Shown: positions 27,018 through 37,196 of the stretch, piece after piece
How positions within the stretch are numbered: the first letter of the stretch is position 1
Layout of the letters: each line of letters begins with the position of its first letter
Source of the DNA: Flavobacterium sp. K5-23
Lineage (GTDB): Bacteria; Bacteroidota; Bacteroidia; Flavobacteriales; Flavobacteriaceae
NCBI RefSeq assembly: GCF_023278045.1
Contig: NZ_CP056783.1
Span: 2,141,501-2,205,500, forward strand
Direction: 5' to 3'
DNA: 64,000 nucleotides
Made by a program: the position numbers and the translations under genes
The notes under the pieces: generated by a model
The model's input: the letters and a program-made list of their open reading frames with translations, nothing else
Databases searched by the model: none
What the model was told of the DNA's origin: nothing

Positions 27018-27584
27018 TTAGAAAGCTAATTCAACAGCCAAATCGAAGTTGTCGTATATGGTTTTGTTTCCTAAATCTTCAAAAAAGCTTCCGGATCCAT
27101 ACCTGATGTCGTATTTAGTTCGATCGATAACTAAGTTAGTAGAAGCAGTGTTTCCTTTCACGGCAAGATCAAATTTGATAGGTTTTGTGATTCCTTTTAT
27201 GGTTAAATCTGCAATAATTGTGTAGCTGTTATTTCCTTTGTTTGCGATAGTTTTAAAAACTAATGTAGAAGAAGGGAAATTATTAACGCCAAAAAAGTCA
27301 TCGGATTTTAAATGACCTTCAAGATTCGTTTTTCCTTTTCCGTTTTGATCCGTGTTAGATATTGAAGTCATATCAACGGTGAAACTTCCGCCAGCAACAG
27401 CTTTGTCTTTGAATACTAGATAACCATCTTTTAAATTGATCGTTCCTTCATGTTGTCCTGTTAATTTTTTTCCAAGCCATGTGATTTTGCTTTTTGAAGC
27501 GTCAATAACCGAAGTTTGTGCTTCTACATTTTCAAAAGCAAAAAGAACCAGTAGCGCAAGCACAATTGTTTTTAATTTTTTCAT
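27018..27584 (-). CDS. YceI family protein (paralogue 1)
   Basis: A 188-residue exported protein with a Sec signal peptide (residues 1-22, ending VEA-Q). The mature part is the YceI lipocalin-like beta-barrel, with typical segments KITWLGKKLTGQHEGTI, GGSFTVDMTSI, HLKSDDFFGVNNFP and the C-terminal barrel strand. YceI barrels bind long polyisoprenoids in other bacteria. It lies just upstream of the trp leader and is very similar to the neighbouring copy at 28 kb, suggesting a tandem duplication. Confidence 0.93.
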   Translation of the reverse strand: MKKLKTIVLALLVLFAFENVEAQTSVIDASKSKITWLGKKLTGQHEGTINLKDGYLVFKDKAVAGGSFTVDMTSISNTDQNGKGKTNLEGHLKSDDFFGVNNFPSSTLVFKTIANKGNNSYTIIADLTIKGITKPIKFDLAVKGNTASTNLVIDRTKYDIRYGSGSFFEDLGNKTIYDNFDLAVELAF

Positions 27585-27918
27585 TTTGGTATGTTTAAAG
27601 TTAATTGTTAAAGACTGTCATAAAATAGTAGTAGGAATGTTTTATGTATTTTCAAAGTTAATTAAATGATTTTGGAATTACTAATATTATTGATAAACAA
27701 CTGATTAATGGTTTTTGTGTTCTTTCAATTATACCATATAAGTCATTTAAGTTTTATTTTTCTACTTGTTAACCTTACTATGGTGAACTTATATTCTTAA
27801 AAGCTTTTAGTTGAATTTAAAACAGTACTTAAACGCATTTTTACATTTTCTAGATTGTCTTGTATGTTTAAATTTAAATAATGAGTTTTATTATAATAAT
27901 TTCGAATTATAAAAAAGA
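27585..27918. other. Intergenic region between the two YceI genes
   Basis: About 330 AT-rich bases upstream of YceI paralogue 1. No reading frame with protein-like composition was found on either strand, and no clear TAnnTTTG promoter could be assigned, although the gene downstream needs one. Confidence 0.4.
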
Positions 27919-27945
27919 AACCCCCAACAGTTATTGATGGGGGTT
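27919..27945 (-). terminator. Terminator of YceI paralogue 2
   Basis: A 7-bp stem (AACCCCC/GGGGGTT) with a 13-nt loop, followed on the minus strand by TCTTTTTT. It is 24 bp past the stop codon and separates the two YceI genes. Confidence 0.75.
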
Positions 27946-27968
27946 CTTGAATTTTTATGAAATATGAA

Positions 27969-28535
27969 TTAGATTTTCAAGGAAACAGCCAATTCAAATT
28001 CGTCATTGATAACTTTGTCACCTAAGTTTTCGAAGAAATTTCCTGATTTATATTTAATATCATATTTAGTTCTGTCAACTACTAAATTAGTAGTGGCAGT
28101 GTTACCATTAACAGTGATATCAAATGTTATTGGATTTGTTTTTCCTTTGATTGTTAAATCAGAAGTTACTCTATAAACGTTTTTTCCTTTGGCTCCAATA
28201 GTTTTGAAAACTAAAGTTGCCGTTTGAAATTTATCAGTACCAAAGAAATCATCTGATTTCAAGTGTCCTTCTAAATTTTCTTTACTTTTTCCCTCTAAAT
28301 CAGTAGTAACAATAGAAGCCATATCAACAGTGAAATTTCCACCTACTAATTTAGTTCCTTTGAAAACTAAAGCCCCGTCTTTTAGGTTTATAGTTCCTGA
28401 ATGTTCTCCAGTAACTTTTTTACCTACCCAGTTGATAGTACTTTTTGAAGCATCTACTTTTTTTGTTTGTGCTGTCATCGATAAAGTAGATAGAACTACT
28501 GTTAATGCAAGGGCAATTGATTTTAAATTTTTCAT
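27969..28535 (-). CDS. YceI family protein (paralogue 2)
   Basis: A 188-residue exported YceI barrel, the same length as paralogue 1 and matching it along the whole sequence (both share the HLKSDDFFG, NLVVDRTKYDI and INLKDG blocks, with conservative changes between). The signal peptide covers residues 1-22 (ends MTA-Q). It is expected in the periplasm. It follows the nitroreductase gene by 39 bp and may be co-transcribed with it and with the MarR gene. Confidence 0.93.
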   Translation of the reverse strand: MKNLKSIALALTVVLSTLSMTAQTKKVDASKSTINWVGKKVTGEHSGTINLKDGALVFKGTKLVGGNFTVDMASIVTTDLEGKSKENLEGHLKSDDFFGTDKFQTATLVFKTIGAKGKNVYRVTSDLTIKGKTNPITFDITVNGNTATTNLVVDRTKYDIKYKSGNFFENLGDKVINDEFELAVSLKI

Positions 28536-28574
28536 GTGTAATGTAATTTTAGTAAAATTGTATTTGATTAATAA

Positions 28575-29207
28575 TTATAGTGTAATAAATAATTCGGTAT
28601 TTGATTTTCTAACTTTTTTGTAATGTTGAGTAGCGTCTTCTTCGTGGCGGTATCCTACTGGAGCTATTACAACTGCATTTAGGTTTAGTTTTTCCAACCC
28701 TAAAATTTCATTGAATTGTGAAGCATTAAAGCCTTCCATTGGAGTTGAATCAATATTTAATTCAGCCGCTGCGTTCAATAAATTACCTAAAGCTAAATAG
28801 GTTTGTTTAGATGTCCAAATGTTTTTAGCATCTTCTGGCATTGGATTAATGGTTCCTTTCATAAAGTCTCCATAACCTGCCAATGCTTCAATAGGAAGTT
28901 CTCTTATTTCGCTTGCATTTTTCAAATAGGCATCAATTTCGGTATTTCCAACATTCGTTTGATTTGCAAACACAAATAAATGTGAAGCTTCCGTAATTTG
29001 TGTTTGTCCGTATGCAGCAGGCAATAATTGTGCCCTTAATACTGGATTTTCAATAATTAGTACTTTGTAAAGTTGTAATCCGTAAGAAGAAGCACTTAAG
29101 CGAACCGCTTCTTTCAATGTATTTAAATCGTCTGTTGCTATTTTTTTTGTTGTATCAAATTTTTTTGTTGCATAACGCCAGTTGGCATCTTTTATAAAAT
29201 TGCTCAT
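28575..29207 (-). CDS. NAD(P)H-dependent oxidoreductase, nitroreductase family
   Basis: A 210-residue flavoprotein of the NfsB-type nitroreductase family. FMN-binding features are WRYATKKFD (residues 9-17), VRLSASSYGLQLYKVLI near 35-52, and the C-terminal AVVIAPVGYRHEED. Its reaction is reduction of nitroaromatics, quinones or other electrophiles with NAD(P)H. It starts 6 bp after the MarR stop, so the two genes form one transcript, and the regulator probably senses a substrate of the enzyme (inference). Confidence 0.92.
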   Translation of the reverse strand: MSNFIKDANWRYATKKFDTTKKIATDDLNTLKEAVRLSASSYGLQLYKVLIIENPVLRAQLLPAAYGQTQITEASHLFVFANQTNVGNTEIDAYLKNASEIRELPIEALAGYGDFMKGTINPMPEDAKNIWTSKQTYLALGNLLNAAAELNIDSTPMEGFNASQFNEILGLEKLNLNAVVIAPVGYRHEEDATQHYKKVRKSNTELFITL

Positions 29208-29213
29208 TGTATA

Positions 29214-29672
29214 TTAATTAAATGTTCTTAATTTTTCTAATAATTGGTTCAGTTGTTCCAGCTCTTCCGAATTTAAATTATCGGCTATTGTTTTTTCTAA
29301 TTCATCTGTTATTGGGTCCAAATCATCTAGCATTTTCAAACCTTTATCGGTTATTAATACTTCAATTTTTCTTCTATTTTCAGGGCATACTTTTCGGGTG
29401 ACCAATTCTTTTATTAGTAATTTATCGATAAGACGAGTTGTATTACTGCTTTTTGCCACCATACGTTCCTGAATGACACACATATTTGCGGGTTTTCCTT
29501 TTTGACCTCTAAGTATTCTCAATACATTATATTGTTCTCCTGATAAATCATAAGGAGTTCTAATTTCATTAAATTTTTCTTTAATTACGTTTTGGGTAAA
29601 CAATAAATTCAAGATTACTTTTTTAGAAATATCCAATGGTATTGTACTTTTAATTTCGTCTTCAATTTTCAT
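29214..29672 (-). CDS. MarR family regulator of the nitroreductase gene
   Basis: A 152-residue MarR protein. The winged helix includes MCVIQERMVAKSSNTTRLIDKLL as the recognition helix region and VCPENRRKIEVLITDKG as the wing. It contains two cysteines near the DNA-binding domain (in NMCVI and KVCPEN) that could respond to redox stress, but this is only inference. It is the first gene of a unit with the nitroreductase and perhaps YceI paralogue 2, and is preceded by palindromic operators. Confidence 0.92.
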   Translation of the reverse strand: MKIEDEIKSTIPLDISKKVILNLLFTQNVIKEKFNEIRTPYDLSGEQYNVLRILRGQKGKPANMCVIQERMVAKSSNTTRLIDKLLIKELVTRKVCPENRRKIEVLITDKGLKMLDDLDPITDELEKTIADNLNSEELEQLNQLLEKLRTFN

Positions 29673-29687
29673 ATTTGTATATGTCTT

Positions 29688-29730
29688 ATTTGTCGGTACA
29701 AATGTAATGCTTTTTTAATTGTATATACAA
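29688..29730 (-). promoter_or_regulatory. marR promoter and candidate operators
   Basis: On the minus strand, TACATTTG (29706-29699) matches the -7 box, with a TTG 21 bp upstream. Two inverted repeats flank it: ATTTGT/ACAAAT with a 4-nt spacer (29688-29703), which overlaps the -7 box, and the perfect palindrome TTGTATATACAA (29719-29730) between the two promoter elements. Binding at either would block transcription. Confidence 0.6.
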
Positions 29731-30012
29731 ATGTTAGTCATTTTTTTTTGTTAAATTTAATTTGGGTAAATTGGGAGTGATGTGTTTGTGCTTTTTATTA
29801 ATGATTTATGGAATGCTTATTTTATTTTTCAGATATTCTTTAATTGAGAATTATAATCAGGATAATAATTCATTGTTAATTCTTATTTAATGAATGTTTT
29901 TTTTAAACCAAATTGCATGAATGAAAATATATATGCTCATTCCTATATGTTGTTTTTGTTTTTATTATATTTAACGGCTATACAAAGTACTGAATGATAT
30001 TTAATTGGATTT
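29731..30012. other. Divergent spacer between the marR unit and the PAS kinase gene
   Basis: About 280 very AT-rich bases. No gene or palindrome was recognised, and no convincing promoter box for the kinase gene could be placed. Confidence 0.4.
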
Positions 30013-33000
30013 ATGAGTATGAAAGAAGAAAAACCAACATATAATGATTTACTCTATAAAATAAAAGAACAAGAGTTAGAGCTAAGTCAATTAAAAGACT
30101 CCAATTCATCATCACCTAATTTTGATTTTTACTTCAAAGAGTCATTAGATTTAGTATGTCTTGCTGGTTCTGATGGTTTTTATAAGGAAATAAACCCAGC
30201 TTTTGAGAGAATTTTTGGTTTTACTAAAGAGGAAATTTTAAACAATCCTATAATTTCATTCGTTTATCCAGAAGATTTTGATAAATCTACTAAAGAATTA
30301 GAAAAGTTATCAAAAGGAATTACTTCCAGAAATTTCGAAAATAGAATTGTTAAAAAAAATGGAGAACTTGTAGTTATTCAATGGACTACGAATGTTAGCC
30401 AAAATAATGAACATATTTACGCAATAGGTAGAGACATTACTGAAATTCGAAATTCTGAAAAAGAATTAATAAAAAGCGAAAAACTTTTAAAAAACGCCCA
30501 AAAAATAGCTAAAACAGGTACTTGGGAATACGATTTAAAGACTAGAAAGATGATTTGGTCTGATGAATTGTATTCTATTTATGAAGTAGAGAAAAAACAA
30601 AAACAAAATTTATATAAAGAATATGTTAATAGATTTTCAAATAAAAACGTTACTCTTTTTCAAAATAAAATCGATGCATTAGTTCTTAATAAAAAATCTT
30701 TTGAAATAAGTTTACCAGTTGAATTTCCTAATAATAGAATGAAATGGGTCAATGCTGTTGTTAATCCGGTGATTAATAAACAAGGGGAGGTTTATGGATT
30801 AAGAGGGAATACTCAAGATATTACTTTAAAAAAGAATCTGGAAGAAGTAAACAAAGCCAAAGAAATTCTTGAAACTGCCAATAAACTAGCTTTAGTTGAA
30901 GAAGAAAGCAATGCTAAATTTAAAACATATATTGAAAATGCACCAGACGGAATATTTATTGCTGATAAAAACGGAAACTTTATTGAAGTAAATCATGCTC
31001 TATCTATAATTTCGGGCTATTCTAAAGAAGAACTTTTGACCTTTTCCATGATGGATTTAACATACAAAGAATCAATCGATGATTTGGGCGTTTGTTTTAA
31101 TAGGGTAAAAAAAGCTGGAGCATCAAATGGAAGATTTAAAACAGTTCATAAATCCGGAGAAATTAGATGGAGTGCTGTGGATTCAGTAAAACTTTCTGAA
31201 ACCCGATTTATGGGTTTTGTTAAAGACATTACAGAAATAAAAAAATCATCTGAATTACTTACTAATACTTTTGAACGCATAACCGATGCGTTTTTTGCGG
31301 TGGATAACAACTGGTGTTTTACCTATGTCAATAAAAAAGCGGCTGAAGTTTTTCAAAGAGACCCAGCTGATTTGATTGGTGAAAGCTATATGGAACTTTG
31401 CCCAGTAAAAACTAATGAGACTTTTTATACTGCTTGTTTTAAAGCAAAAGAAAATCAAGAATATGTTTATTTAGAAAATTTTTATGAATTTGATAAGGCT
31501 TGGTTTGAAAATCATATTTATCCATCATTAGATGGTCTGTCAGTTTTTTTTAGTGATATCACGGAAAAGAAAATTACAGAGGATATAATTGAACAAAATG
31601 AAAAACGTTTTCGTGCTTTGGTTGAAAATAACGAAGGTATTATCACAGTGGTTGATGAGGATTTAAAAGTTTTATTTCGCAGTTCTTCATCAGCTCGTGT
31701 TACGGGATATTCTGATAAAGAGTTTGATGAAATTCATGAGGAAGACTATTTTCACCCTGATTATTTAGAATATATTAAGGAGGTGGTTCAGAAAGCTAAT
31801 GAAAACTCTGGTGAACCAATTGCTGTTTTATTTCAGGTGAAACACAAAAGAGGGCACTATATATGGCTTGAAGGGGTGCTGAATAATATGTTAGATGATA
31901 CCAATGTTAATGGGATAGTCTGTAATTTAAGAGATGTAACTGATAGGGTAAAAGCAACAGAATTACAAAAAAATACTTTTGAACGCATCACTGATGCTTT
32001 TGTCGCGTTAGATAATGACTGGTGTTATACCTATATGAATAAAAAAGCAGCTGAAATTCTTAATAGAGATCCAGCTGAAATGATTGGTAAGCATATTTGG
32101 ACTGAATTTCCAGACGCTATAGATGGAGCTTTTTATAATGCTTGCTTAAAATCATATGAAACTCAAGAGTACATTCATTTTGAAGATTTCCACGAGTCTA
32201 ATGAACGATGGGTTGAGAATCATATTTATCCATCTAGAGATGGAATGTCAAATTTTTTTAGAGATATCACTGAAGATAAAAATGCAGAAATAGTATTGCA
32301 ACAAAACGAAAAGCGTTTTCAAGCCTTGGTAGAAAATAACGAAAGTATCATTTCCTTAATTGATGAGAACAAGAAAAGCATCTTTCGTAGCTCATCGTCT
32401 GAACGGGTAACTGGATGGACTGACAAGGAATTTGATGAAATTCCCGAAAACGAATTTTTCCATCCGGATTGTAATGAATACATACAAGAATTAAAACATC
32501 AAATTTTTACAAATCCAGGTATTCCTATAGCTGCTTTATTTAAAGTGAAACACAAAAAAGGGCATTATATATGGTTAGAAGGAATTTTAAAGAATATGTT
32601 TCATGATAATGCCTTACAAGGGATTGTTGCTAATTTAAGAGATGTAACCGATAGGATTGTAGCCAATGCTACTTTAGACAAGGAAAGAGATATTTTTGCA
32701 AAAATTGCCGCTACTTCTCCAGGATTAATTTATTCTATGCGTCAAAATACTGATGGTTCTTTTTGCTATCCTTACGCTAGTGATGCTATTGAAGATATTT
32801 ATGGCTTTAGTTTCAAAGAAATTAAAAATGATGCAAGTATCATTTTTGAATTAATTCATCCCCAGGATTATGATTTTGTAGTAGAAAGTATTAATAGGAC
32901 TAAAACTGAATTAGTACCTCTTAAATGTGAACATCGCTACCTACATCCTACAAAAGGATTAGTGTGGCACGAAGTAAATTCTTTGCCTGTATTGGAGCCT

Positions 33001-36000
33001 GAAGGCACGGTAATATGCCATGGAATCATCACGGATATTACGGAAAGAATAGAAGCCAAACAAAAATTAATCAAGGCTAATCGTCTATATTTATTTATCA
33101 GTCAGATAAACCAAATGATTGTCCATGTCACTGACGAGAAAGAATTGTTTAAGCAAGCTTGTACAATTGCAGTAGAAATTGGTAAGTTTAAAATGGTTTG
33201 GATAGGTTTAATTGACTTTAATAATAATACAGTTATTCCAGTAGAAGCTTCAGGTGAAGCTGGAAAATACCTTTTAAACATTAGGAATATTTCAATAGAT
33301 GATATTGAAGAAGGTAGAGGACCAGTAGGGACTTCTATTCGAAATAAAAAATATTGTATTTCAAATGATATTGAAAACGATTTAAATATGAAGCCTTGGA
33401 AAGAGGCGGCCTTAAGTAATGGACTATCCTCATTAATGTCAATTCCTATCCTGAAATTTGGAAATGTAATTGGAGCTTTTGTGTTTTATTCTGAATTTAA
33501 AAACTATTTTGATGCTGATGAAATTGATTTATTAGAAGAAGCTGCTGGTGATGTAAGTTTTGCTTTGGAAGTATTCGAGAAAGAAAAATTAAGAAAAATT
33601 GCTGAGGCTGAGGTTTTCGAGAGTGAAAAAAGATACCATACTTTAACTGAAGTTTCACCAGTTGGTATATTTAGAACTGATGCCGAAGGGTACACTACTT
33701 ATGTAAATCCTCGTTGGTGTGAAATTTCAGGCTTGTCATTTGATGAAGCTCTAGGATACGGCTGGTTAAACGCTGTACATATTGATGATAAGGTAAAAAT
33801 TATTAAAGAATGGGAAGAAGCCACAACTCAGCACGCATCATCTGTTAAAGAATATCGTTATTGTAAATCTGATGGTACAATTTCGTGGGTAATGGGAAAT
33901 TCAGTACCTGAAAGGAATGTCAACAATGAAGTTATAGGCTATATAGGCACTATAACTGATATTACAGAGCGAAAACGGGATGAAGAAAAATTAAAAGAAG
34001 CGAATGAAAGATTTGAAATAATTTCACGAGCGACAAATGATGCTATTTTTGAATTGGATTTTAAAAATAATATAAGTTGGCATAACAAAGTATATAAAGA
34101 TCATTTAAATTCATACAACGAGAATCTGACTGTCGACGAAAATAAACTGTTATGGAGATCTAAGCTCCATCCAGATGATAAAGAAAGAGTCATAAAAAGC
34201 ATTAATGAATGTTATGCTTCGACTTCAAATACATGGTCAGGAGAGTTTCGTTTTGAAAAGGCGGATGGCAGTTATGGTTGTTTTTATGAACGCGCCATTA
34301 TTATAAGAGATGAAGAAGGTAAACCTGAACGATTTGTTGGTTCTATGCTAGATATTACAAGTCTCAAAGAATCAGAGGCTAAATTACTTAAAAGCGAAAC
34401 AAGATATCGCTCTTTAACTGAAATTTCACCTGTGGGGATATTTAGAACTGATGCAGATGGACAGACAACTTATGTAAATAATCGCTTCTGTGAAATTTCA
34501 GGGTTGACTTTTGAAGAATCACTGGGCAAGGGATGGTTAAACGCAGTTCATCCCGTTGACAAGGAAAGAATACAAAATGAATTTGATGATGAATTATCAA
34601 CTGGAAAAGGTATAAATTTATCTGAATACCGTTTAGTGCGTTCTGATGGATCATATTCCTGGGTGCTAGATCAAGCAGTTCCTGAATTGGATGCTAATAA
34701 TAATCTAGTGGGGTATATAGGAACAGTAACTGACATTACAGATCGTATAAATTCAGAACAAGAAATCAAATTGGCAAACGAAAGATTTAATATGATTTCG
34801 ATTGCTACAAACGAAGCTATAATTGAAGTTGATTTAATAAATAATAAGTATTGGCAAAATAAAGTGTTTGCAGATCTAATAGATTTAGACAAGATTGATT
34901 CTGCTGAAGAAAAAACAAAAGCTTGGCGATCTAAAATACATCCTGATGATTTTGAACGAGTGACCACTGCTATTGATGCTGCTTATGCGGGAACTGAATC
35001 AAAGTGGGAAGGTGAGTTTCGATATCAGTATGCGGATGGAAGTTATGGTGATTTTTATGACCGTGTTATTATAATTAGAGATGATCTAGGTAAACCAATA
35101 CGTTTAATTGGTTCGATGATAGATGTTACTGAACTTAAAAGAGCTGAGGAAAATTATAAAAAGGCCAATAAAAAACTGGAGGGAATATTAAATGCTATCC
35201 CAGATTTGCTTTTTGAGGTGGGTATAAACGGGCATATTTATAATTATCATTCGCATCATGATGACTTATTATTGATGCCTTCCAGCAAATTTATAGGAAA
35301 AAAATTCTCGGATATTTTACCGCCAGATGTTGCAAAAATTTGTTTAATTGCAATTGAAGAAGCTTCTGTGTCCGGTTTTTCTAATGGGGTACAGTATTCT
35401 TTAGAATTACCTGAAGGCATCAAATGGTTTGAACTTTCGATTGCAAAGATGGTTGAAAACGACGAAAATGAAACCCATTATATTTGTCTTTCTAGAGATA
35501 TCACTAAATCTAAGTTAGGGGATGATGTAATTTTTAAAAGTGAAGCAAGATATCGTGGGTTATTGAATAATTTAGACACTGGAATTATTATTCAAAATCT
35601 TGATGGTTCAATGATAAATTCTAATCCAAAAGCATCAGAAATACTTGAAGTATCTAGAAATTTCATCAAAAGGAGCAGTAATGTTTTTAATGAAATTAAA
35701 TTTTTAAAAGAAGATGGATCTGTATTGGATTTTGAAGAACGCCCTAAATATAGAATACTGCAAGATTTACAACCCATAAGAAATTTAATTTTAGGGTTAG
35801 AAAATAGTAAAAACAAAGATATTAAGTGGTTATTATTTAATGCGTTCCCTTTTTTTAATAGTAATGGTGAAATAGCTGAAGTGATAAGTAGTTTTATAGA
35901 TATTACTGATCGTAAATTGCTTGAAGATAATATGCTTATTGCAAAAGAAGAGGCAGAATCAGCTAATAAAGCAAAAACAAATTTCCTTGCTAATATGAGT

Positions 36001-37113
36001 CATGAAATTAGAACTCCGTTAAACGGAATAATCGGTTTCACTCATTTATTGATGAACACAAAACTTAATAACAATCAGTTAGAATACATGACAACTATAA
36101 ACGAATCAGCCACTTCATTAATGGATATTGTCAACGATGTTTTGGATTTTTCTAAAATTGAAGCAGGAAAATTAGAATTAAATGTTGAAAAAATAGATTT
36201 ATATGAACTTATTAATCAAATTATTGATTTGTTTAAATTTCAAGCGGTTGATAAAAAAATAGATTTAACACTTACCATAGATGAAAAAGTACCCCAGTTC
36301 ATATATGCTGATTCTATTAAATTAAAACAAGTTTTAGTAAACCTTTTAAGTAACTCATTGAAATTTACTGATTTTGGCGAAATTTGTTTACAAATCTCGG
36401 AAACAGCAGTGTTAGATAATGACATTTTTCAATTGAAATTTTCTGTGAAAGATACCGGTAAAGGGATAAAACGTATCAATAACAAAAAAATATTTAGCTC
36501 ATTCGAACAAGAAGACAATTCTACAAATAGAAAGTTTGGTGGTACAGGTTTAGGCTTGGCAATTTCAAATAGATTATTGGCTTTAATGGATAGTAAACTG
36601 CAACTTAATAGTGTATATGGTGAAGGAAGTGATTTTTATTTTGAAATAAAGGTCCAAAAAGCAAAAGTTAAAATGATTATAGATACAGATTTTTTAAATA
36701 ACAGCAATACAGACCAATTAGAAGCCGATATTAATTCCGATATTAAAAAAATTCTTATTGTGGAGGATAATAAAATTAATATGCTTTTAGCAAAAACACT
36801 TGTCAAAAAAATTGTTCCAAATTGTGTAATAACAACTGCGATTGATGGTGTTGAAGCTGTTGATAAATTTAAGTCTGATAAGTTTGATGTTATTTTAATG
36901 GATGTCCAAATGCCTAATAAAAATGGATATGAAGCCACAAGTGAGATAAGAGCATTAGAACAAGATGGCAGAATTCCTGTAATTGCAGTTACAGCCGGTA
37001 TATTAACCGGAGAAAAAGAAAAATGTTTTGAAGCTGGGATGGACGATTATTTGCCAAAGCCTATCATATTTACCGACTTAGAAAACACTTTACTCAAATG
37101 GTTGAATAAATAA
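30013..37113 (+). CDS. Giant hybrid sensor histidine kinase with about 14 PAS domains and one GAF domain
   Basis: A 2,366-residue protein with no signal peptide or membrane segment, so a cytoplasmic sensor. PAS-like units begin near residues 40, 160, 300, 417, 532, 653, 768, 890, 1207, 1332, 1464, 1589, 1717 and 1845; most end with a D-I-T-x-x-K/R type linker. A GAF domain covers about 1021-1195. The transmitter follows: HisKA (about 1975-2055, phospho-accepting H1997 in SHEIRTPLNG), the ATPase domain (about 2098-2215, with NLLSNSLKFT, DTGKGI and GGTGLGLAIS) and a C-terminal receiver (about 2244-2366, phospho-acceptor D2297 in ILMDVQMP). Residues 417-652 and 653-888 are tandem duplicates, as are 1207-1463 and 1464-1715. 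No output regulator is adjacent, so its partner is unknown. A second ATG at codon 3 is also possible. Confidence 0.95.
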   Translation: MSMKEEKPTYNDLLYKIKEQELELSQLKDSNSSSPNFDFYFKESLDLVCLAGSDGFYKEINPAFERIFGFTKEEILNNPIISFVYPEDFDKSTKELEKLSKGITSRNFENRIVKKNGELVVIQWTTNVSQNNEHIYAIGRDITEIRNSEKELIKSEKLLKNAQKIAKTGTWEYDLKTRKMIWSDELYSIYEVEKKQKQNLYKEYVNRFSNKNVTLFQNKIDALVLNKKSFEISLPVEFPNNRMKWVNAVVNPVINKQGEVYGLRGNTQDITLKKNLEEVNKAKEILETANKLALVEEESNAKFKTYIENAPDGIFIADKNGNFIEVNHALSIISGYSKEELLTFSMMDLTYKESIDDLGVCFNRVKKAGASNGRFKTVHKSGEIRWSAVDSVKLSETRFMGFVKDITEIKKSSELLTNTFERITDAFFAVDNNWCFTYVNKKAAEVFQRDPADLIGESYMELCPVKTNETFYTACFKAKENQEYVYLENFYEFDKAWFENHIYPSLDGLSVFFSDITEKKITEDIIEQNEKRFRALVENNEGIITVVDEDLKVLFRSSSSARVTGYSDKEFDEIHEEDYFHPDYLEYIKEVVQKANENSGEPIAVLFQVKHKRGHYIWLEGVLNNMLDDTNVNGIVCNLRDVTDRVKATELQKNTFERITDAFVALDNDWCYTYMNKKAAEILNRDPAEMIGKHIWTEFPDAIDGAFYNACLKSYETQEYIHFEDFHESNERWVENHIYPSRDGMSNFFRDITEDKNAEIVLQQNEKRFQALVENNESIISLIDENKKSIFRSSSSERVTGWTDKEFDEIPENEFFHPDCNEYIQELKHQIFTNPGIPIAALFKVKHKKGHYIWLEGILKNMFHDNALQGIVANLRDVTDRIVANATLDKERDIFAKIAATSPGLIYSMRQNTDGSFCYPYASDAIEDIYGFSFKEIKNDASIIFELIHPQDYDFVVESINRTKTELVPLKCEHRYLHPTKGLVWHEVNSLPVLEPEGTVICHGIITDITERIEAKQKLIKANRLYLFISQINQMIVHVTDEKELFKQACTIAVEIGKFKMVWIGLIDFNNNTVIPVEASGEAGKYLLNIRNISIDDIEEGRGPVGTSIRNKKYCISNDIENDLNMKPWKEAALSNGLSSLMSIPILKFGNVIGAFVFYSEFKNYFDADEIDLLEEAAGDVSFALEVFEKEKLRKIAEAEVFESEKRYHTLTEVSPVGIFRTDAEGYTTYVNPRWCEISGLSFDEALGYGWLNAVHIDDKVKIIKEWEEATTQHASSVKEYRYCKSDGTISWVMGNSVPERNVNNEVIGYIGTITDITERKRDEEKLKEANERFEIISRATNDAIFELDFKNNISWHNKVYKDHLNSYNENLTVDENKLLWRSKLHPDDKERVIKSINECYASTSNTWSGEFRFEKADGSYGCFYERAIIIRDEEGKPERFVGSMLDITSLKESEAKLLKSETRYRSLTEISPVGIFRTDADGQTTYVNNRFCEISGLTFEESLGKGWLNAVHPVDKERIQNEFDDELSTGKGINLSEYRLVRSDGSYSWVLDQAVPELDANNNLVGYIGTVTDITDRINSEQEIKLANERFNMISIATNEAIIEVDLINNKYWQNKVFADLIDLDKIDSAEEKTKAWRSKIHPDDFERVTTAIDAAYAGTESKWEGEFRYQYADGSYGDFYDRVIIIRDDLGKPIRLIGSMIDVTELKRAEENYKKANKKLEGILNAIPDLLFEVGINGHIYNYHSHHDDLLLMPSSKFIGKKFSDILPPDVAKICLIAIEEASVSGFSNGVQYSLELPEGIKWFELSIAKMVENDENETHYICLSRDITKSKLGDDVIFKSEARYRGLLNNLDTGIIIQNLDGSMINSNPKASEILEVSRNFIKRSSNVFNEIKFLKEDGSVLDFEERPKYRILQDLQPIRNLILGLENSKNKDIKWLLFNAFPFFNSNGEIAEVISSFIDITDRKLLEDNMLIAKEEAESANKAKTNFLANMSHEIRTPLNGIIGFTHLLMNTKLNNNQLEYMTTINESATSLMDIVNDVLDFSKIEAGKLELNVEKIDLYELINQIIDLFKFQAVDKKIDLTLTIDEKVPQFIYADSIKLKQVLVNLLSNSLKFTDFGEICLQISETAVLDNDIFQLKFSVKDTGKGIKRINNKKIFSSFEQEDNSTNRKFGGTGLGLAISNRLLALMDSKLQLNSVYGEGSDFYFEIKVQKAKVKMIIDTDFLNNSNTDQLEADINSDIKKILIVEDNKINMLLAKTLVKKIVPNCVITTAIDGVEAVDKFKSDKFDVILMDVQMPNKNGYEATSEIRALEQDGRIPVIAVTAGILTGEKEKCFEAGMDDYLPKPIIFTDLENTLLKWLNK

Positions 37114-37149
37114 AATCACGCTCAGATTGTTTTATCGTATGCATAAAAA

Positions 37150-37174
37150 AAACGCCTCTTTAAAAGAGGCGTTT
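37150..37174. terminator. Bidirectional terminator
   Basis: A perfect 11-bp stem (AAACGCCTCTT/AAGAGGCGTTT) with a 3-nt loop and T-rich flanks on both sides. It lies between the convergent kinase gene and the small Cys-rich gene and can serve both. Confidence 0.85.
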
Positions 37175-37196
37175 CGTTTTATAAACAAATATTTGA

